14,281 bases of DNA, taken from the NCBI GenBank assembly GCA_964517075.1, contig CAZFAT010000386.1:1-14281 (forward strand). The letters run 5' to 3'. Origin of the DNA: CAZFAT01 sp964517075. GTDB taxonomy: Bacteria; Acidobacteriota; Vicinamibacteria; Vicinamibacterales; SCN-69-37. This document shows, piece after piece, positions 1-7,793 of the stretch (positions within the stretch are counted from its first letter, which is position 1; every line of letters starts with the position of its first letter). The notes beneath the pieces were generated by a model that had not been told where the DNA came from, did no database searches, and was given only the letters and a program-made list of their open reading frames with translations. The translations under genes and the position numbers were made by a program.

Positions 1-1
1 G

Positions 2-1387
2 CAGATCACGCCGGACAATGTCCATCAGCTGACGCTCGCCTGGGCGTTCCAGACAAACCTGCCGCAGCAGATCAAGGCGACGCCGATCCTGGTCAATGGC
101 GTGATCTACCTGACCTCGCCGGACAACCTTTGGGCGATCGATGCGCGATCGGGGCGTCAGATCTGGCGCTACACGTATCCGGCCAACGAAGGATTCAAGA
201 TCGGTCACCGCGGCGCGGCCGTGCGCGGCGATCTCGTGTATCTGACAACGCCGGACGCACACCTCGTCGCGCTCGATGCGCGCACCGGCCGCGTGCGGTG
301 GAACGTCGAGATTGGCGACTCGCGGCGCGGCTACTGGTCCACGAACGCACCGCTCATCATCCGGAATCACCTGATCGCCGGCGTCTCCGGCGACTTCGAC
401 AATCTGCCCGGCATCCTCAAGTCGTTCGATCCCGAGACGGGCGCGCTGCAGTGGACGTTCTTCAGCACGCCGCCGCCAGGCACGCCCGACTCGATCAGCG
501 GAGGCGCGACGGGCGGCCAGATGTGGATGACCGGCACGTACGATCCCGAGCTGAATCTGCTGTATGTCGGCACGGGGAATCCGACGCCCGTGCTCAACGG
601 CCCGGCGCGCCCGGGCGACAACAAATGGACGGGGAGCATCGTCGCGCTCAATCCCGACACCGGGCAAATGGCCTGGGGCTTCCAGGCCGTGCCTCACGAC
701 ACGCACGACTGGGACGCGGCGGAAGTGCCCGTGCTCGTCGATGCGGACTTCGGCGGCACGCCGCGCAAGCTGCTGTTGCAGGCGTCGCGCAACGGCTACT
801 TCTTCGTGCTCGATCGCGTCACGGGGAAGAACCTGTTGACAACTCCGTTCGCCACGGCGAATTGGGCCAAGGGGATCGACGAGGACGGCCGGCCGGTTCC
901 AAACCCCGACAAGGAGCCGGCGCGCGACGGACGGCTGGTCGCGCCCGACGAGGCGGGCGGTACGAACTATCGATCGCCAGGCTTCGATCCGGCGACCGGT
1001 CTGCTGATCGTCAGCGCGCACGACGCGTACGGGATCTATTTCTTCAAGCCGGAGCACGGCGCCGTCGGCTGGGCGGGCGCCGACTATACGGTCTACGGGC
1101 GCGGCGCGCTGCGGGCGATCGACTATCGGACGGGCAAGATCCGCTGGAGCCACGATCTGCACGGCGGCGCCGGCGCCGCCGGGGTCCTGACGACAGCCAC
1201 GGGTCTGACGTTCACCGGCGACTCCGCAAACAGCGCTCTGGCCCTGCGCACGAGCGATGGGACGACGCTGTGGCACTCCGGAACGGGCCGGGTTGGCAAC
1301 GCGCCGATCGCCTACGAGCTGGACGGACGACAGTACGTGCTGATCGGCGGCGGAAGCGGGCTGTACGCCTGGGCGCTCCCTCGGTAG
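2..1387 (+). CDS. PQQ-dependent dehydrogenase (quinoprotein), 5' end missing
   Basis: The reading frame is open from base 2 and runs 461 codons to TAG, so the N-terminus lies outside the window; a GTG at 101 is internal. The protein is an eight-bladed propeller type, shown by repeated W-motifs such as GRQIWRY, GRVRWNVEIGD, GALQWTF, GQMAWGFQ, GKIRWSH and GTTLWH. GTGNPTP (Asn193 of the visible part) and PHDTHDWD (Asp236, Asp238) match the metal/PQQ site of quinoprotein alcohol dehydrogenases. The usual metal-binding Glu region reads SGDFDNLPG and is not obviously conserved. There is no CxxCH, so no fused haem c domain in the visible part. Such enzymes oxidise alcohols, aldehydes or sugars in the periplasm. 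The substrate cannot be read here. The dehydrogenase assignment is strong; the exact subfamily is inferred. Confidence 0.88.
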   Translation, partial: QITPDNVHQLTLAWAFQTNLPQQIKATPILVNGVIYLTSPDNLWAIDARSGRQIWRYTYPANEGFKIGHRGAAVRGDLVYLTTPDAHLVALDARTGRVRWNVEIGDSRRGYWSTNAPLIIRNHLIAGVSGDFDNLPGILKSFDPETGALQWTFFSTPPPGTPDSISGGATGGQMWMTGTYDPELNLLYVGTGNPTPVLNGPARPGDNKWTGSIVALNPDTGQMAWGFQAVPHDTHDWDAAEVPVLVDADFGGTPRKLLLQASRNGYFFVLDRVTGKNLLTTPFATANWAKGIDEDGRPVPNPDKEPARDGRLVAPDEAGGTNYRSPGFDPATGLLIVSAHDAYGIYFFKPEHGAVGWAGADYTVYGRGALRAIDYRTGKIRWSHDLHGGAGAAGVLTTATGLTFTGDSANSALALRTSDGTTLWHSGTGRVGNAPIAYELDGRQYVLIGGGSGLYAWALPR

Positions 1388-1583
1388 CCAGATGAGAAGA
1401 ATTGATCGACGAGTTCTGCCTGGAGACCGAGAAGTCCTCGCAGCGGATGCGAGGGCAATAGGCACTATGCCTTCCGCGCATAACTGATATTCGAGATTGA
1501 CAGTCTCTGGCTGAACGGAGACCCTCATGGCCGACACGCGCGTGGGCGTTCTCCGCGACCGGCCGCGCGTGTGTGTTCTACAC

Positions 1584-1590
1584 AGGAGGA
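1584..1590 (+). promoter_or_regulatory. Ribosome binding site of the secreted hydrolase
   Basis: AGGAGGA lies six bases before the ATG at 1597. It decides the start against the upstream in-frame GTG at 1573, which would put extra residues before the signal peptide. Confidence 0.75.
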
Positions 1591-1596
1591 TCGGCT

Positions 1597-2532
1597 ATGC
1601 GACGGTGGTCCGCAGTTGTGGCCCTGGCTCTGTGTCTCCAGATTGTGGTGCTGGCGCAGCCGCCCGCGCCACAGGCGCCCGCGACCGCGCCCGCAGCCCA
1701 GGCACCGGCCCCGGGACGAGGCGGGCGCGGACCCATTCCGGTCGACCCGCGGGTCCAGATCCGCATGCATCATTTCGCCGACACGAACGAAGAAATCCCG
1801 TACGCGCTGTTCGTCTCGTCGAAGGTCACACGCGGCAAGAAGGCCCCGATGATCGTCAGCCTCCACGGCCTGGGCGGGACCCACACGACGATGATGCGCC
1901 CGAACGCGATCGATCTGGCGGAGGCGGGTGGATACATCCTGCTCGCGCCGATGGGATACAACCCGCGCGGCTGGTATGGCATTCCGGCGGGACCGCCGCG
2001 GCGTGGAGGCCCGCCCCCGAACGTGGCACCGAACGCGACCGGCGCCGCCGCGCCGGCAAACCCTGCGCGGCAGGGCGCGCCGCGCGGCGGCGCCTTCGCT
2101 GGCGCCAACGATCCGCCCAACGTGCGGGAGTTGAGTGAGAAGGAGACCCTCCAGGTCGTCGATCTCGTCCGCAAGGAGTTCAACGTCGACGACGATCGCA
2201 CATACCTGATGGGCCACTCTATGGGCGGCGCTGGCACCTATTACCTCGCCATGAAGTACCCGCAACAGTGGGCCGCGATTGCCGCGATCGCGCCAGCGGC
2301 GTTCGGCCTGCAGGCGTCGTCGCTCAACAAGATTCCGAAGATGCCCGTGATGGTCGTGCACGGCGACATGGACACGGCCGTGCCGGTCGCGCTGTCACGT
2401 ACGTGGGTCGAGGTGATGAAGGCGCTGAAGATGCCGCATCAGTACATCGAGGTCGCCGGCGGCGACCACGGGAGCGTGATCAGCTCTCACCAGGCAGAGA
2501 TTTTCGCGTTCTTCGCCAAATATTCGAAGTAA
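1597..2532 (+). CDS. Secreted alpha/beta hydrolase (PHB depolymerase/esterase-like)
   Basis: The ATG at 1597 follows AGGAGGA (1584-1590) by six bases, better than the in-frame GTG at 1573. The 311-residue product starts with a signal peptide (MRR, hydrophobic core, likely cut after VLA at residue 20), so it is exported. A Pro/Ala/Arg/Gly linker (21-48, including APGRGGRG) precedes the hydrolase fold. HGLGG (90-94) is the oxyanion region, GHSMGG holds the nucleophile Ser208, HGDMDTAVP the acid Asp259, and GGDHGS the base His291. The order and spacing fit the esterase/polyhydroxybutyrate depolymerase-like family. Residues 131-171 form an unusual Pro/Gly/Ala/Arg-rich insert. It is an active serine hydrolase by motif, with unknown ester substrate. 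It lies 21 bases upstream of the LysR gene and may share its transcript. Confidence 0.88.
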   Translation: MRRWSAVVALALCLQIVVLAQPPAPQAPATAPAAQAPAPGRGGRGPIPVDPRVQIRMHHFADTNEEIPYALFVSSKVTRGKKAPMIVSLHGLGGTHTTMMRPNAIDLAEAGGYILLAPMGYNPRGWYGIPAGPPRRGGPPPNVAPNATGAAAPANPARQGAPRGGAFAGANDPPNVRELSEKETLQVVDLVRKEFNVDDDRTYLMGHSMGGAGTYYLAMKYPQQWAAIAAIAPAAFGLQASSLNKIPKMPVMVVHGDMDTAVPVALSRTWVEVMKALKMPHQYIEVAGGDHGSVISSHQAEIFAFFAKYSK

Positions 2533-2553
2533 GTTCGAGGGCAGCAGACGCGG

Positions 2554-3507
2554 TTGGCACCGAAGACCCCCGACCTCAATCTGCTGCCCATCGTCATTGC
2601 TCTGTACGACGAGCTGAGCGTGAGCCGCGCGGCGCGGCAGCTCGGGATGAGTCAGCCAGCCGTCAGCAAGGCGCTGCGACGGCTGCGCGAGTCATTCGAT
2701 GATCCCTTGTTCGTCCGCGGACCCAGCGGCATCGTACCGACGCCGCGCGCCCACGCAATTGTCCGCGCAGCCCGGCCACACCTTCAGCACCTTCAGGAGG
2801 ATTTACTCAAGGGCGAGCGCTTCGATGCGGCGACCAGCAGCCGGCCAATTGTCCTGGGACTCTCCGACATCGCGGAGATGGCGTTCCTGCCGTCGATCCT
2901 CGACCATTTTCGCGTCCACGCACCGAAAGCTCCCGTGCGCTCGGTCACGATACCGGACGTGAAGCTCGCCGAGGGCCTGGAGAAGGGCGACGTTGATCTC
3001 GCGGCGGGTTATTTTCCAGCGCTCGCCCAGAGAAACTTCCGACAACGGCGGCTCTCGAAACATGGGTTCGCGTGCCTCATGCGCGCGGGACATCCGTTGT
3101 GGAAGAAGCGGCTCACGGTTGGGGCGTACCTTGCCGCGGACCACATTGCGATCCGTCGTGAGGGGCGGAGCCAGGAGCTGCTCGAGCGGTTCGTAGAGCG
3201 TCGCAGGATGCGACGAAAGATCGCGATGTACACATCCAACGTGCTGAGCGTGCCGTTCATCGTCATGGACACGCATCTGGTCGCCACACTGCCGTACGCC
3301 GTTGTGGCGCGCTTTGCCTCGCTCACCTCCCAGGTTGCCGCCGCGCTGCTCCCGTTCGACCTTATGTACGATCTGAAGCTGCACTGGCACCGCCGATTCG
3401 ACAACGAGCCGCGTAGCATCTGGCTGCGTGAACAACTCGCGGCGGTGTTCAAGGACCATCACTGGCTCGAGCCGCCAGCCGGCCCGCCGCCGTTTCTGGA
3501 GTCATAG
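2554..3507 (+). CDS. LysR-type transcriptional regulator (NodD/NahR-like)
   Basis: The 317-residue protein begins at TTG 2554. That is the only usual start between the in-frame stop at 2530 and the conserved PDLNLL segment, so the rare start is well supported although no strong ribosome site is visible. Residues 7-65 are a LysR winged helix-turn-helix, with SVSRAARQLGMSQPAVSKAL and the wing DDPLFVR typical of the NodD/NahR/LinR branch. Residues from about 90 to 300 form the effector-binding domain. Regulators of this branch often respond to aromatic compounds (family knowledge). The gene runs in the same direction as the mini-tannase, pobA and tannase genes with tiny gaps, so it probably controls them and itself. 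The effector could be 4-hydroxybenzoate or a released phenolic acid (inference). Confidence 0.9.
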   Translation: MAPKTPDLNLLPIVIALYDELSVSRAARQLGMSQPAVSKALRRLRESFDDPLFVRGPSGIVPTPRAHAIVRAARPHLQHLQEDLLKGERFDAATSSRPIVLGLSDIAEMAFLPSILDHFRVHAPKAPVRSVTIPDVKLAEGLEKGDVDLAAGYFPALAQRNFRQRRLSKHGFACLMRAGHPLWKKRLTVGAYLAADHIAIRREGRSQELLERFVERRRMRRKIAMYTSNVLSVPFIVMDTHLVATLPYAVVARFASLTSQVAAALLPFDLMYDLKLHWHRRFDNEPRSIWLREQLAAVFKDHHWLEPPAGPPPFLES

Positions 3508-3516
3508 AGGATGACC

Positions 3517-3861
3517 ATGCATCGCACCCGGCGGACCGTGTTGATTGCCACATCGATCGTGGCGCTGCTCGTCACCGCCGGGCAGGCACAGCAGCGTGGG
3601 CGTGGAGGAGCGCCGGGTGCACCGGCGATCGGTGGTCGCGGCGGCGCACCAGCGGGGCCGCCGCTGATGCAGGCGCGGCCGAAACCTGTCGTCGCCAACG
3701 CGAAGCCGGTTCGCTCCTGCGAGAGCCTGGCGAGCGTCGCGTTGCCGAACACGACGATCGAATCAGCCACCGTAGACGCGAACAGTCCGCTCGTGGCGAA
3801 ATACAAGGGCCGCGGCAGCACGGACGACGCGGCCAATTTCGAGTGTGGCACAGGATTCTAG
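3517..3861 (+). CDS. Small secreted protein made of the two ends of a tannase
   Basis: ATG 3517 is preferred over ATG 3511 because GAGG (3507-3510) is then six bases upstream; the LysR stop at 3507 is nine bases away, suggesting translational coupling. The 114-residue product has a signal peptide (MHRTRR plus hydrophobic core, likely cut after GQA at 24) and a Gly/Arg/Pro/Ala linker (25-60). Then CESLASVALPNTTIESATVD (68-87) resembles residues 19-39 of the tannase encoded at 5121. AKYKGRGSTDDAANFEC (94-110) resembles its C-terminus, ARYTGTGSTDEARNFTC. The catalytic centre of about 430 residues is absent, so it cannot be an esterase. It may be a deletion derivative or a small exported accessory protein. 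Two cysteines, 68 and 110, remain and could pair. The expressed role is unknown. Confidence 0.7.
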   Translation: MHRTRRTVLIATSIVALLVTAGQAQQRGRGGAPGAPAIGGRGGAPAGPPLMQARPKPVVANAKPVRSCESLASVALPNTTIESATVDANSPLVAKYKGRGSTDDAANFECGTGF

Positions 3862-3868
3862 GCCAACC

Positions 3869-5107
3869 GTGCCCGCACTCAGGACGCAGGTGGGGATTGT
3901 CGGCGCCGGACCGGCAGGCTTGCTGCTGGGTCATCTCCTGCACCTGAATGGCATCGACTCTGTCATCGTCGAGAACCGCAGCCGCGACTACGTCATCGAT
4001 CGCGTCAGGGCCGGCGTCCTGGAGCAGGGCACGGTGGACCTGCTCAACGCCATGGGTGTGGGCGCCGGGCTTCGGCGGGCAGGGCTTCGGCACGAAGGCC
4101 TGTACGTCGGTTTCAACGGACGCCGGCATCGCATCGATTTCGCCGAACTGACGGGTGGCAAGGCGATCACCGTCTATGGACAGAACGAAGTCGTCCGCGA
4201 TCTGATCGAGGCGCGCACGACGACGGGGCGTCCGCTGTATTTCGAGGCCGAGGACGTCTCGGTTGACGCGCTCGACTCGTCGAGTCCGATGCTGCGCTTT
4301 CGGCACGACGGCGTCGATCGTGAGGTTCGTTGCGATTTCGTTGCCGGATGCGACGGCTTTCACGGCATCTGTCGCCCGTCCATTCCGGCGGACGTCCTGA
4401 CCGTCTATGAACGCGTCTACCCGTTTGGCTGGCTTGGGATCCTGACGGAAGCCGCGCCATCTTCCAGGGAGCTTGTCTATACGTACCACGAGCGCGGCTT
4501 CGCGCTGTTCAGCATGCGCTCGCCGAAAATCACGCGGCTGTATTTTCAGGTGCCTCCCGACGAGTCGATCGACCACTGGTCGGACGAGGCGATCTGGGCA
4601 GAGATGCTCGAGCGTATGACGACACGGGACGGCTGGCAGCCGAATGTCGGACGAATCATCCAGAAGAGTGTGACGCCGATGCGCAGCTTCGTCGCTGCGC
4701 CGATGCGCTACGGGCGTCTGTTCCTCGCTGGCGATTCTGCGCACATCGTTCCACCCACCGGGGCGAAGGGGCTGAATCTCGCGGCGTCGGATGTCCTGGT
4801 CCTCGCGCGCGCCATGAAGGCGTACTATGAGCGCGGCCGACGCGAGTGGCTGGACGAATACTCAGATATGTGCCTTCGGCGCGTGTGGAAAGCTCAACGG
4901 TTCTCGTGGTGGATGACGTCGACACTGCATCGCTTTCCGGACGAACGCGCGTTCGATCATCAACGTCAGATCGCCGACCTGGATTACCTCACGGGCTCGC
5001 ACGCGGCGATGACGAGCCTCGCGGAACAGTACGTCGGGCTGCCGGCCGAGGTCTCGTTCGAGTCGGCGGGACTCCCCGCGGCCACAGAAGCGGTACCCAC
5101 AACCTGA
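3869..5107 (+). CDS. pobA: 4-hydroxybenzoate 3-monooxygenase (p-hydroxybenzoate hydroxylase)
   Basis: This cytoplasmic FAD enzyme hydroxylates 4-hydroxybenzoate to protocatechuate using NAD(P)H and oxygen. GTG 3869 gives 412 residues beginning three residues before the Pseudomonas start; GTG 3845 is an alternative that would overlap the upstream gene by 17 bases. Numbered from 3869: GAGPAG (12-17) binds FAD, CDGFHG (161-166) is the DG motif and LAGDSAHIVPPTGAKGLN (286-303) the GD motif. Compared from memory with the Pseudomonas fluorescens enzyme, the substrate residues Tyr201, Ser212, Arg214, Arg220, Pro293 and Tyr385 are all kept (here Tyr204, Ser215, Arg217, Arg223, Pro296, Tyr388). Similarity runs through YVGLP at the C-terminus, followed by a 20-residue tail. 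It sits between two tannase-like genes, which suggests feeding from esterified plant phenolics. Confidence 0.95.
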   Translation: MPALRTQVGIVGAGPAGLLLGHLLHLNGIDSVIVENRSRDYVIDRVRAGVLEQGTVDLLNAMGVGAGLRRAGLRHEGLYVGFNGRRHRIDFAELTGGKAITVYGQNEVVRDLIEARTTTGRPLYFEAEDVSVDALDSSSPMLRFRHDGVDREVRCDFVAGCDGFHGICRPSIPADVLTVYERVYPFGWLGILTEAAPSSRELVYTYHERGFALFSMRSPKITRLYFQVPPDESIDHWSDEAIWAEMLERMTTRDGWQPNVGRIIQKSVTPMRSFVAAPMRYGRLFLAGDSAHIVPPTGAKGLNLAASDVLVLARAMKAYYERGRREWLDEYSDMCLRRVWKAQRFSWWMTSTLHRFPDERAFDHQRQIADLDYLTGSHAAMTSLAEQYVGLPAEVSFESAGLPAATEAVPTT

Positions 5108-5108
5108 C

Positions 5109-5113
5109 AGGAG
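5109..5113 (+). promoter_or_regulatory. Ribosome binding site of the tannase gene
   Basis: AGGAG with a seven-base spacer to ATG 5121, just after the pobA stop. It supports the chosen start and translation from a pobA-tannase transcript. Confidence 0.7.
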
Positions 5114-5120
5114 ACGTGCC

Positions 5121-6608
5121 ATGGTCAGTTCCCTCGTCGTAATGGCCGCGGCTGCATTGCTCCAGCAGCCGACGTGCGAGCCGCTGAAGACGCTCTCGCT
5201 GCCGGCCGCCACGATTACGGCCGCTGAATTCGTGGCCGCCGGGGCTCAGGCACCTGGGCGCGGCGGCCGGGGCGGTGCAGCCGCGCCGCTGCCCGCGCAT
5301 TGCCGCGTGGCCGTCACGCTGCAACCGTCTGCGGATTCGCACATCGAGATGGAGTTGTGGCTGCCCGCGGAGAATTGGAACGGCAAGTTCCTCGCCGTGG
5401 GTAATGGGGGATGGGCGGGCAGCCTCTCGTTCGACGCCATGGCGAGTGGACTCCGGCGCGGCTACGCGACGGCCTCCAACGACACCGGCCATAAGGGCGG
5501 GAGCGCGGCGTTCGCCCTCGGTCATCCCGAGAAGCTGGTCGACTTCGGCTACCGCGCGATGCACGAGATGGCGGTGCAGTCGAAAGCTCTGATCCAGGCG
5601 TTCTACCGTCGCGCACCCGCCTTGTCCTACTACCAGGGATGTTCAACCGGCGGTCGGCAGGGCATGATGACGGCGCAGCGCTTCCCTGAAGACTTCGACG
5701 CCATCGTCGCGGGCGCGCCGGTCTACAACGTGGTGCATCTCAACGTGTCGCAAGTGTCCCTGCAGGTCGGCATGCTGAAGAATCCGGCGACGCTCGTTCC
5801 GCCAGAAAAGCGGACGCTGTTCGCGAACGCCGTAGTTGCCGCCTGCGATCCGCGCGACGGCGTCAAGGACGGAATCATCAGCGAGCCGCGCGCCTGCACG
5901 TTCGATCCTGCGGTACTCGCCTGTACGTCAGGCGATAGCCCCGACTGTCTCACACCCGCACAGATCGCGAACGCCAGGAGCGCCTACGCGCCGGTCACGA
6001 CGAGGAGCGGCGCGCTCGTCTACCCGGGGCGTTCGCCAGGGTTTGAGACCGGCTGGCGCATCCCGACTCCCGGAGCGGTGCTCAACCCGCTGTTCGGCGA
6101 CATGCCGCGCTACGTCGGCCGCCAGGATCCCGACTGGGATCCGATGACGTTCGATCTGGAGACCGATCTGGCGTTGGCGTTGAAGAACGCCGGTTTCATC
6201 GAGGCCAGCGATCCGGATCTGGCGAAGTTCAAGGCGCGCGGCGGCAAGCTGCTCCTGTACCACGGCTGGGCGGATCCGGGTCCTGCGCCGGAAAACACCA
6301 TCAGCTACTACGAAGCGGTCAACCGAACGTTCGGAGGCAGGCAGGGCGACTGGATGCGTCTGTTCCTCATGCCCGGCGTCGGCCACTGCGGCGGCGGCGT
6401 TGGCCCGGATCAGGCGGACTTCCTCGGCGCGCTCGAGCGATGGAGAGAGCAGGGAGTGGCGCCCGGTCAGATCATCGCGACACGGCCAGCCGGCCGCGGC
6501 GCGTCCTCGCCGATGTCGCGGCCGCTCTGTCCGCATCCGCAGGTCGCGCGCTACACCGGCACGGGGAGCACGGACGAAGCGAGGAACTTCACGTGCGTCG
6601 CGCCATGA
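5121..6608 (+). CDS. Tannase/feruloyl esterase family hydrolase
   Basis: ATG 5121 follows AGGAG (5109-5113) by seven bases and lies 13 bases after pobA. The 495-residue length is normal for the tannase/feruloyl esterase family. The family CS-D-HC signature is complete: GCSTGGRQG with Cys174-Ser175, HGWADP with Asp385, and VGHCGGG with His422-Cys423. The cysteines are expected to form the disulfide that joins Ser and His loops. CDPRDGVKDG and the following cysteines fit the lid and calcium loop. The N-terminus (MVSSLVVMAAAALLQQ) is hydrophobic but lacks basic residues, so export is likely though not certain. An APGRGGRG linker occupies 44-51. It probably cleaves galloyl, feruloyl or similar esters outside the cytoplasm. 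The substrate is not readable, but proximity to pobA points to phenolic acid release. Confidence 0.93.
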   Translation: MVSSLVVMAAAALLQQPTCEPLKTLSLPAATITAAEFVAAGAQAPGRGGRGGAAAPLPAHCRVAVTLQPSADSHIEMELWLPAENWNGKFLAVGNGGWAGSLSFDAMASGLRRGYATASNDTGHKGGSAAFALGHPEKLVDFGYRAMHEMAVQSKALIQAFYRRAPALSYYQGCSTGGRQGMMTAQRFPEDFDAIVAGAPVYNVVHLNVSQVSLQVGMLKNPATLVPPEKRTLFANAVVAACDPRDGVKDGIISEPRACTFDPAVLACTSGDSPDCLTPAQIANARSAYAPVTTRSGALVYPGRSPGFETGWRIPTPGAVLNPLFGDMPRYVGRQDPDWDPMTFDLETDLALALKNAGFIEASDPDLAKFKARGGKLLLYHGWADPGPAPENTISYYEAVNRTFGGRQGDWMRLFLMPGVGHCGGGVGPDQADFLGALERWREQGVAPGQIIATRPAGRGASSPMSRPLCPHPQVARYTGTGSTDEARNFTCVAP

Positions 6609-6760
6609 GCAGGAGGGACGCCGTCTAAGAGTGGTGTCGTCTCGAACGGACCCCAAGCGCGAACGCGGGCGGCCCGCCATGAGCTCGGACAGTGTCGGCC
6701 TTCAGGCGTTCAGCCGAGGGGGGCCGGAGCAACGATTCGCGAAAGTGAGCTCAAAGGGGG

Positions 6761-7756
6761 CTACGACGGGATTTTCGCCCTGAACCTCCTCGTTCGGCCT
6801 GCGAGCGTCGTCAACCATTTGCTCTCCAGGTCAGCGCCCGTGCGGAACAGGTCGATCCACGCTGGCGGGAGCGTGGAGAAGTCGATCTTGTGCCGCCCCC
6901 AATCGGGACGGCGGCCATCGTAGTCGGACAACCCGTAGTCGCGTCCGAGCTCCCAGGAGCCGAAGAGCATTCCTGTGCGGGCCTGTACCTTCGGGTCCGC
7001 CGCGATCGCGGCGATCGCGCGTCCGACGAACAGCGGTGATTCCGACTGCAGGAAGTTCGGATCCTTCTTGCCGGCTTCTCGCCAGTTGTCCTCCGTCACG
7101 CCGAAGTGCTGCAGCATCGACTCCGAGCGCAGGAAACCAGGCGTCACGGCCATGACGGTGATGCCATGCGGCACGAGCTCGGCCGCCCAGATCAGCGGCA
7201 GCACCTTCTGCGCCATCTTGACGGCCTGCGACATCGGATTGCCGCCACCACCGATCATGTCGTTCTCGGTCACCTCCACGATGAGGCCACGCTTCGCGGG
7301 CATCATGGCCAGTGCGGCATGCTTCGCCGTGATGATCCGCGATGTCAGGCCCTGCCGGAAGATCGCACCTGCCGTCTCGAGATCGGCCTGCCAGAGGAAG
7401 CCGTACGTGCCCATCAGAGGATCCTCGCCCGCCACGCTGTCGACGACGACATCGATGCGCTTGTGGGTGCGCCGGATGCGTCGGAACAGCGCTTTCACTT
7501 CCACCTCGCTCGTGTGATCGACGCGAACAGCGATGGCCTGGCCGCCGGCGGCCGTGATCATCGCCGCGGTTTCGTCGATCGTCTCGGGCCGGCGGTACGG
7601 CGATGGCTTCCCCTTCACACTGCGACCGGTGCAATAGACCGTCGCTCCGGCTTCGCCGAGCGCACGTGCGATGCCGCGGCCAGCTCCCCGCGTCGCGCCA
7701 GCGACGAGCGCGACACGTCCAGCCAGCGGCTTCAGCGATGATCTCGTCTTCTTCAT
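6761..7756 (-). CDS. SDR-family oxidoreductase-like protein, catalytic Tyr replaced
   Basis: The ATG at 7756 gives 331 residues, with the Rossmann strand beginning at residue 13; the longer open frame to 7870 lies inside vapC and is rejected. GATRGAGRG (20-28) is the SDR dinucleotide loop, TGRS (43-46) with Arg45 suggests NADP, and Asp80 fits the adenine-ring position. The central and C-terminal parts (EVTEND, PHGITVMAVTPGFLRSE, the region up to DYGLSDYDGRRPDW) resemble the DHRS1-like SDR branch. Where that branch has YxxxK, this protein reads SQAVK (Ser176, Lys180). The catalytic tyrosine therefore seems lost, and normal reductase activity is doubtful. It starts 37 bases after the vapC stop on the same strand and may be co-transcribed with vapBC. 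Its substrate is unknown. Confidence 0.85.
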   Translation of the reverse strand: MKKTRSSLKPLAGRVALVAGATRGAGRGIARALGEAGATVYCTGRSVKGKPSPYRRPETIDETAAMITAAGGQAIAVRVDHTSEVEVKALFRRIRRTHKRIDVVVDSVAGEDPLMGTYGFLWQADLETAGAIFRQGLTSRIITAKHAALAMMPAKRGLIVEVTENDMIGGGGNPMSQAVKMAQKVLPLIWAAELVPHGITVMAVTPGFLRSESMLQHFGVTEDNWREAGKKDPNFLQSESPLFVGRAIAAIAADPKVQARTGMLFGSWELGRDYGLSDYDGRRPDWGRHKIDFSTLPPAWIDLFRTGADLESKWLTTLAGRTRRFRAKIPS

Positions 7757-7793
7757 GCCGTGATGTGTGGTTGCGAAGGCTGGACCTGTGACG

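Noticed and set aside
1497..1525. TTGACA at 1497-1502 as -35 of a promoter for the secreted hydrolase
   Set aside because: With a 17-base spacer the -10 would be GACCCT, only two matches. No better -10 is at an acceptable distance.
1525..2361. Long open frames opposite or out of phase to the hydrolase, pobA, tannase and permease genes
   Set aside because: They are by-products of GC-rich codon use: Arg/Ala/Pro-rich, without domains or ribosome sites, and fully covered by well-supported genes.
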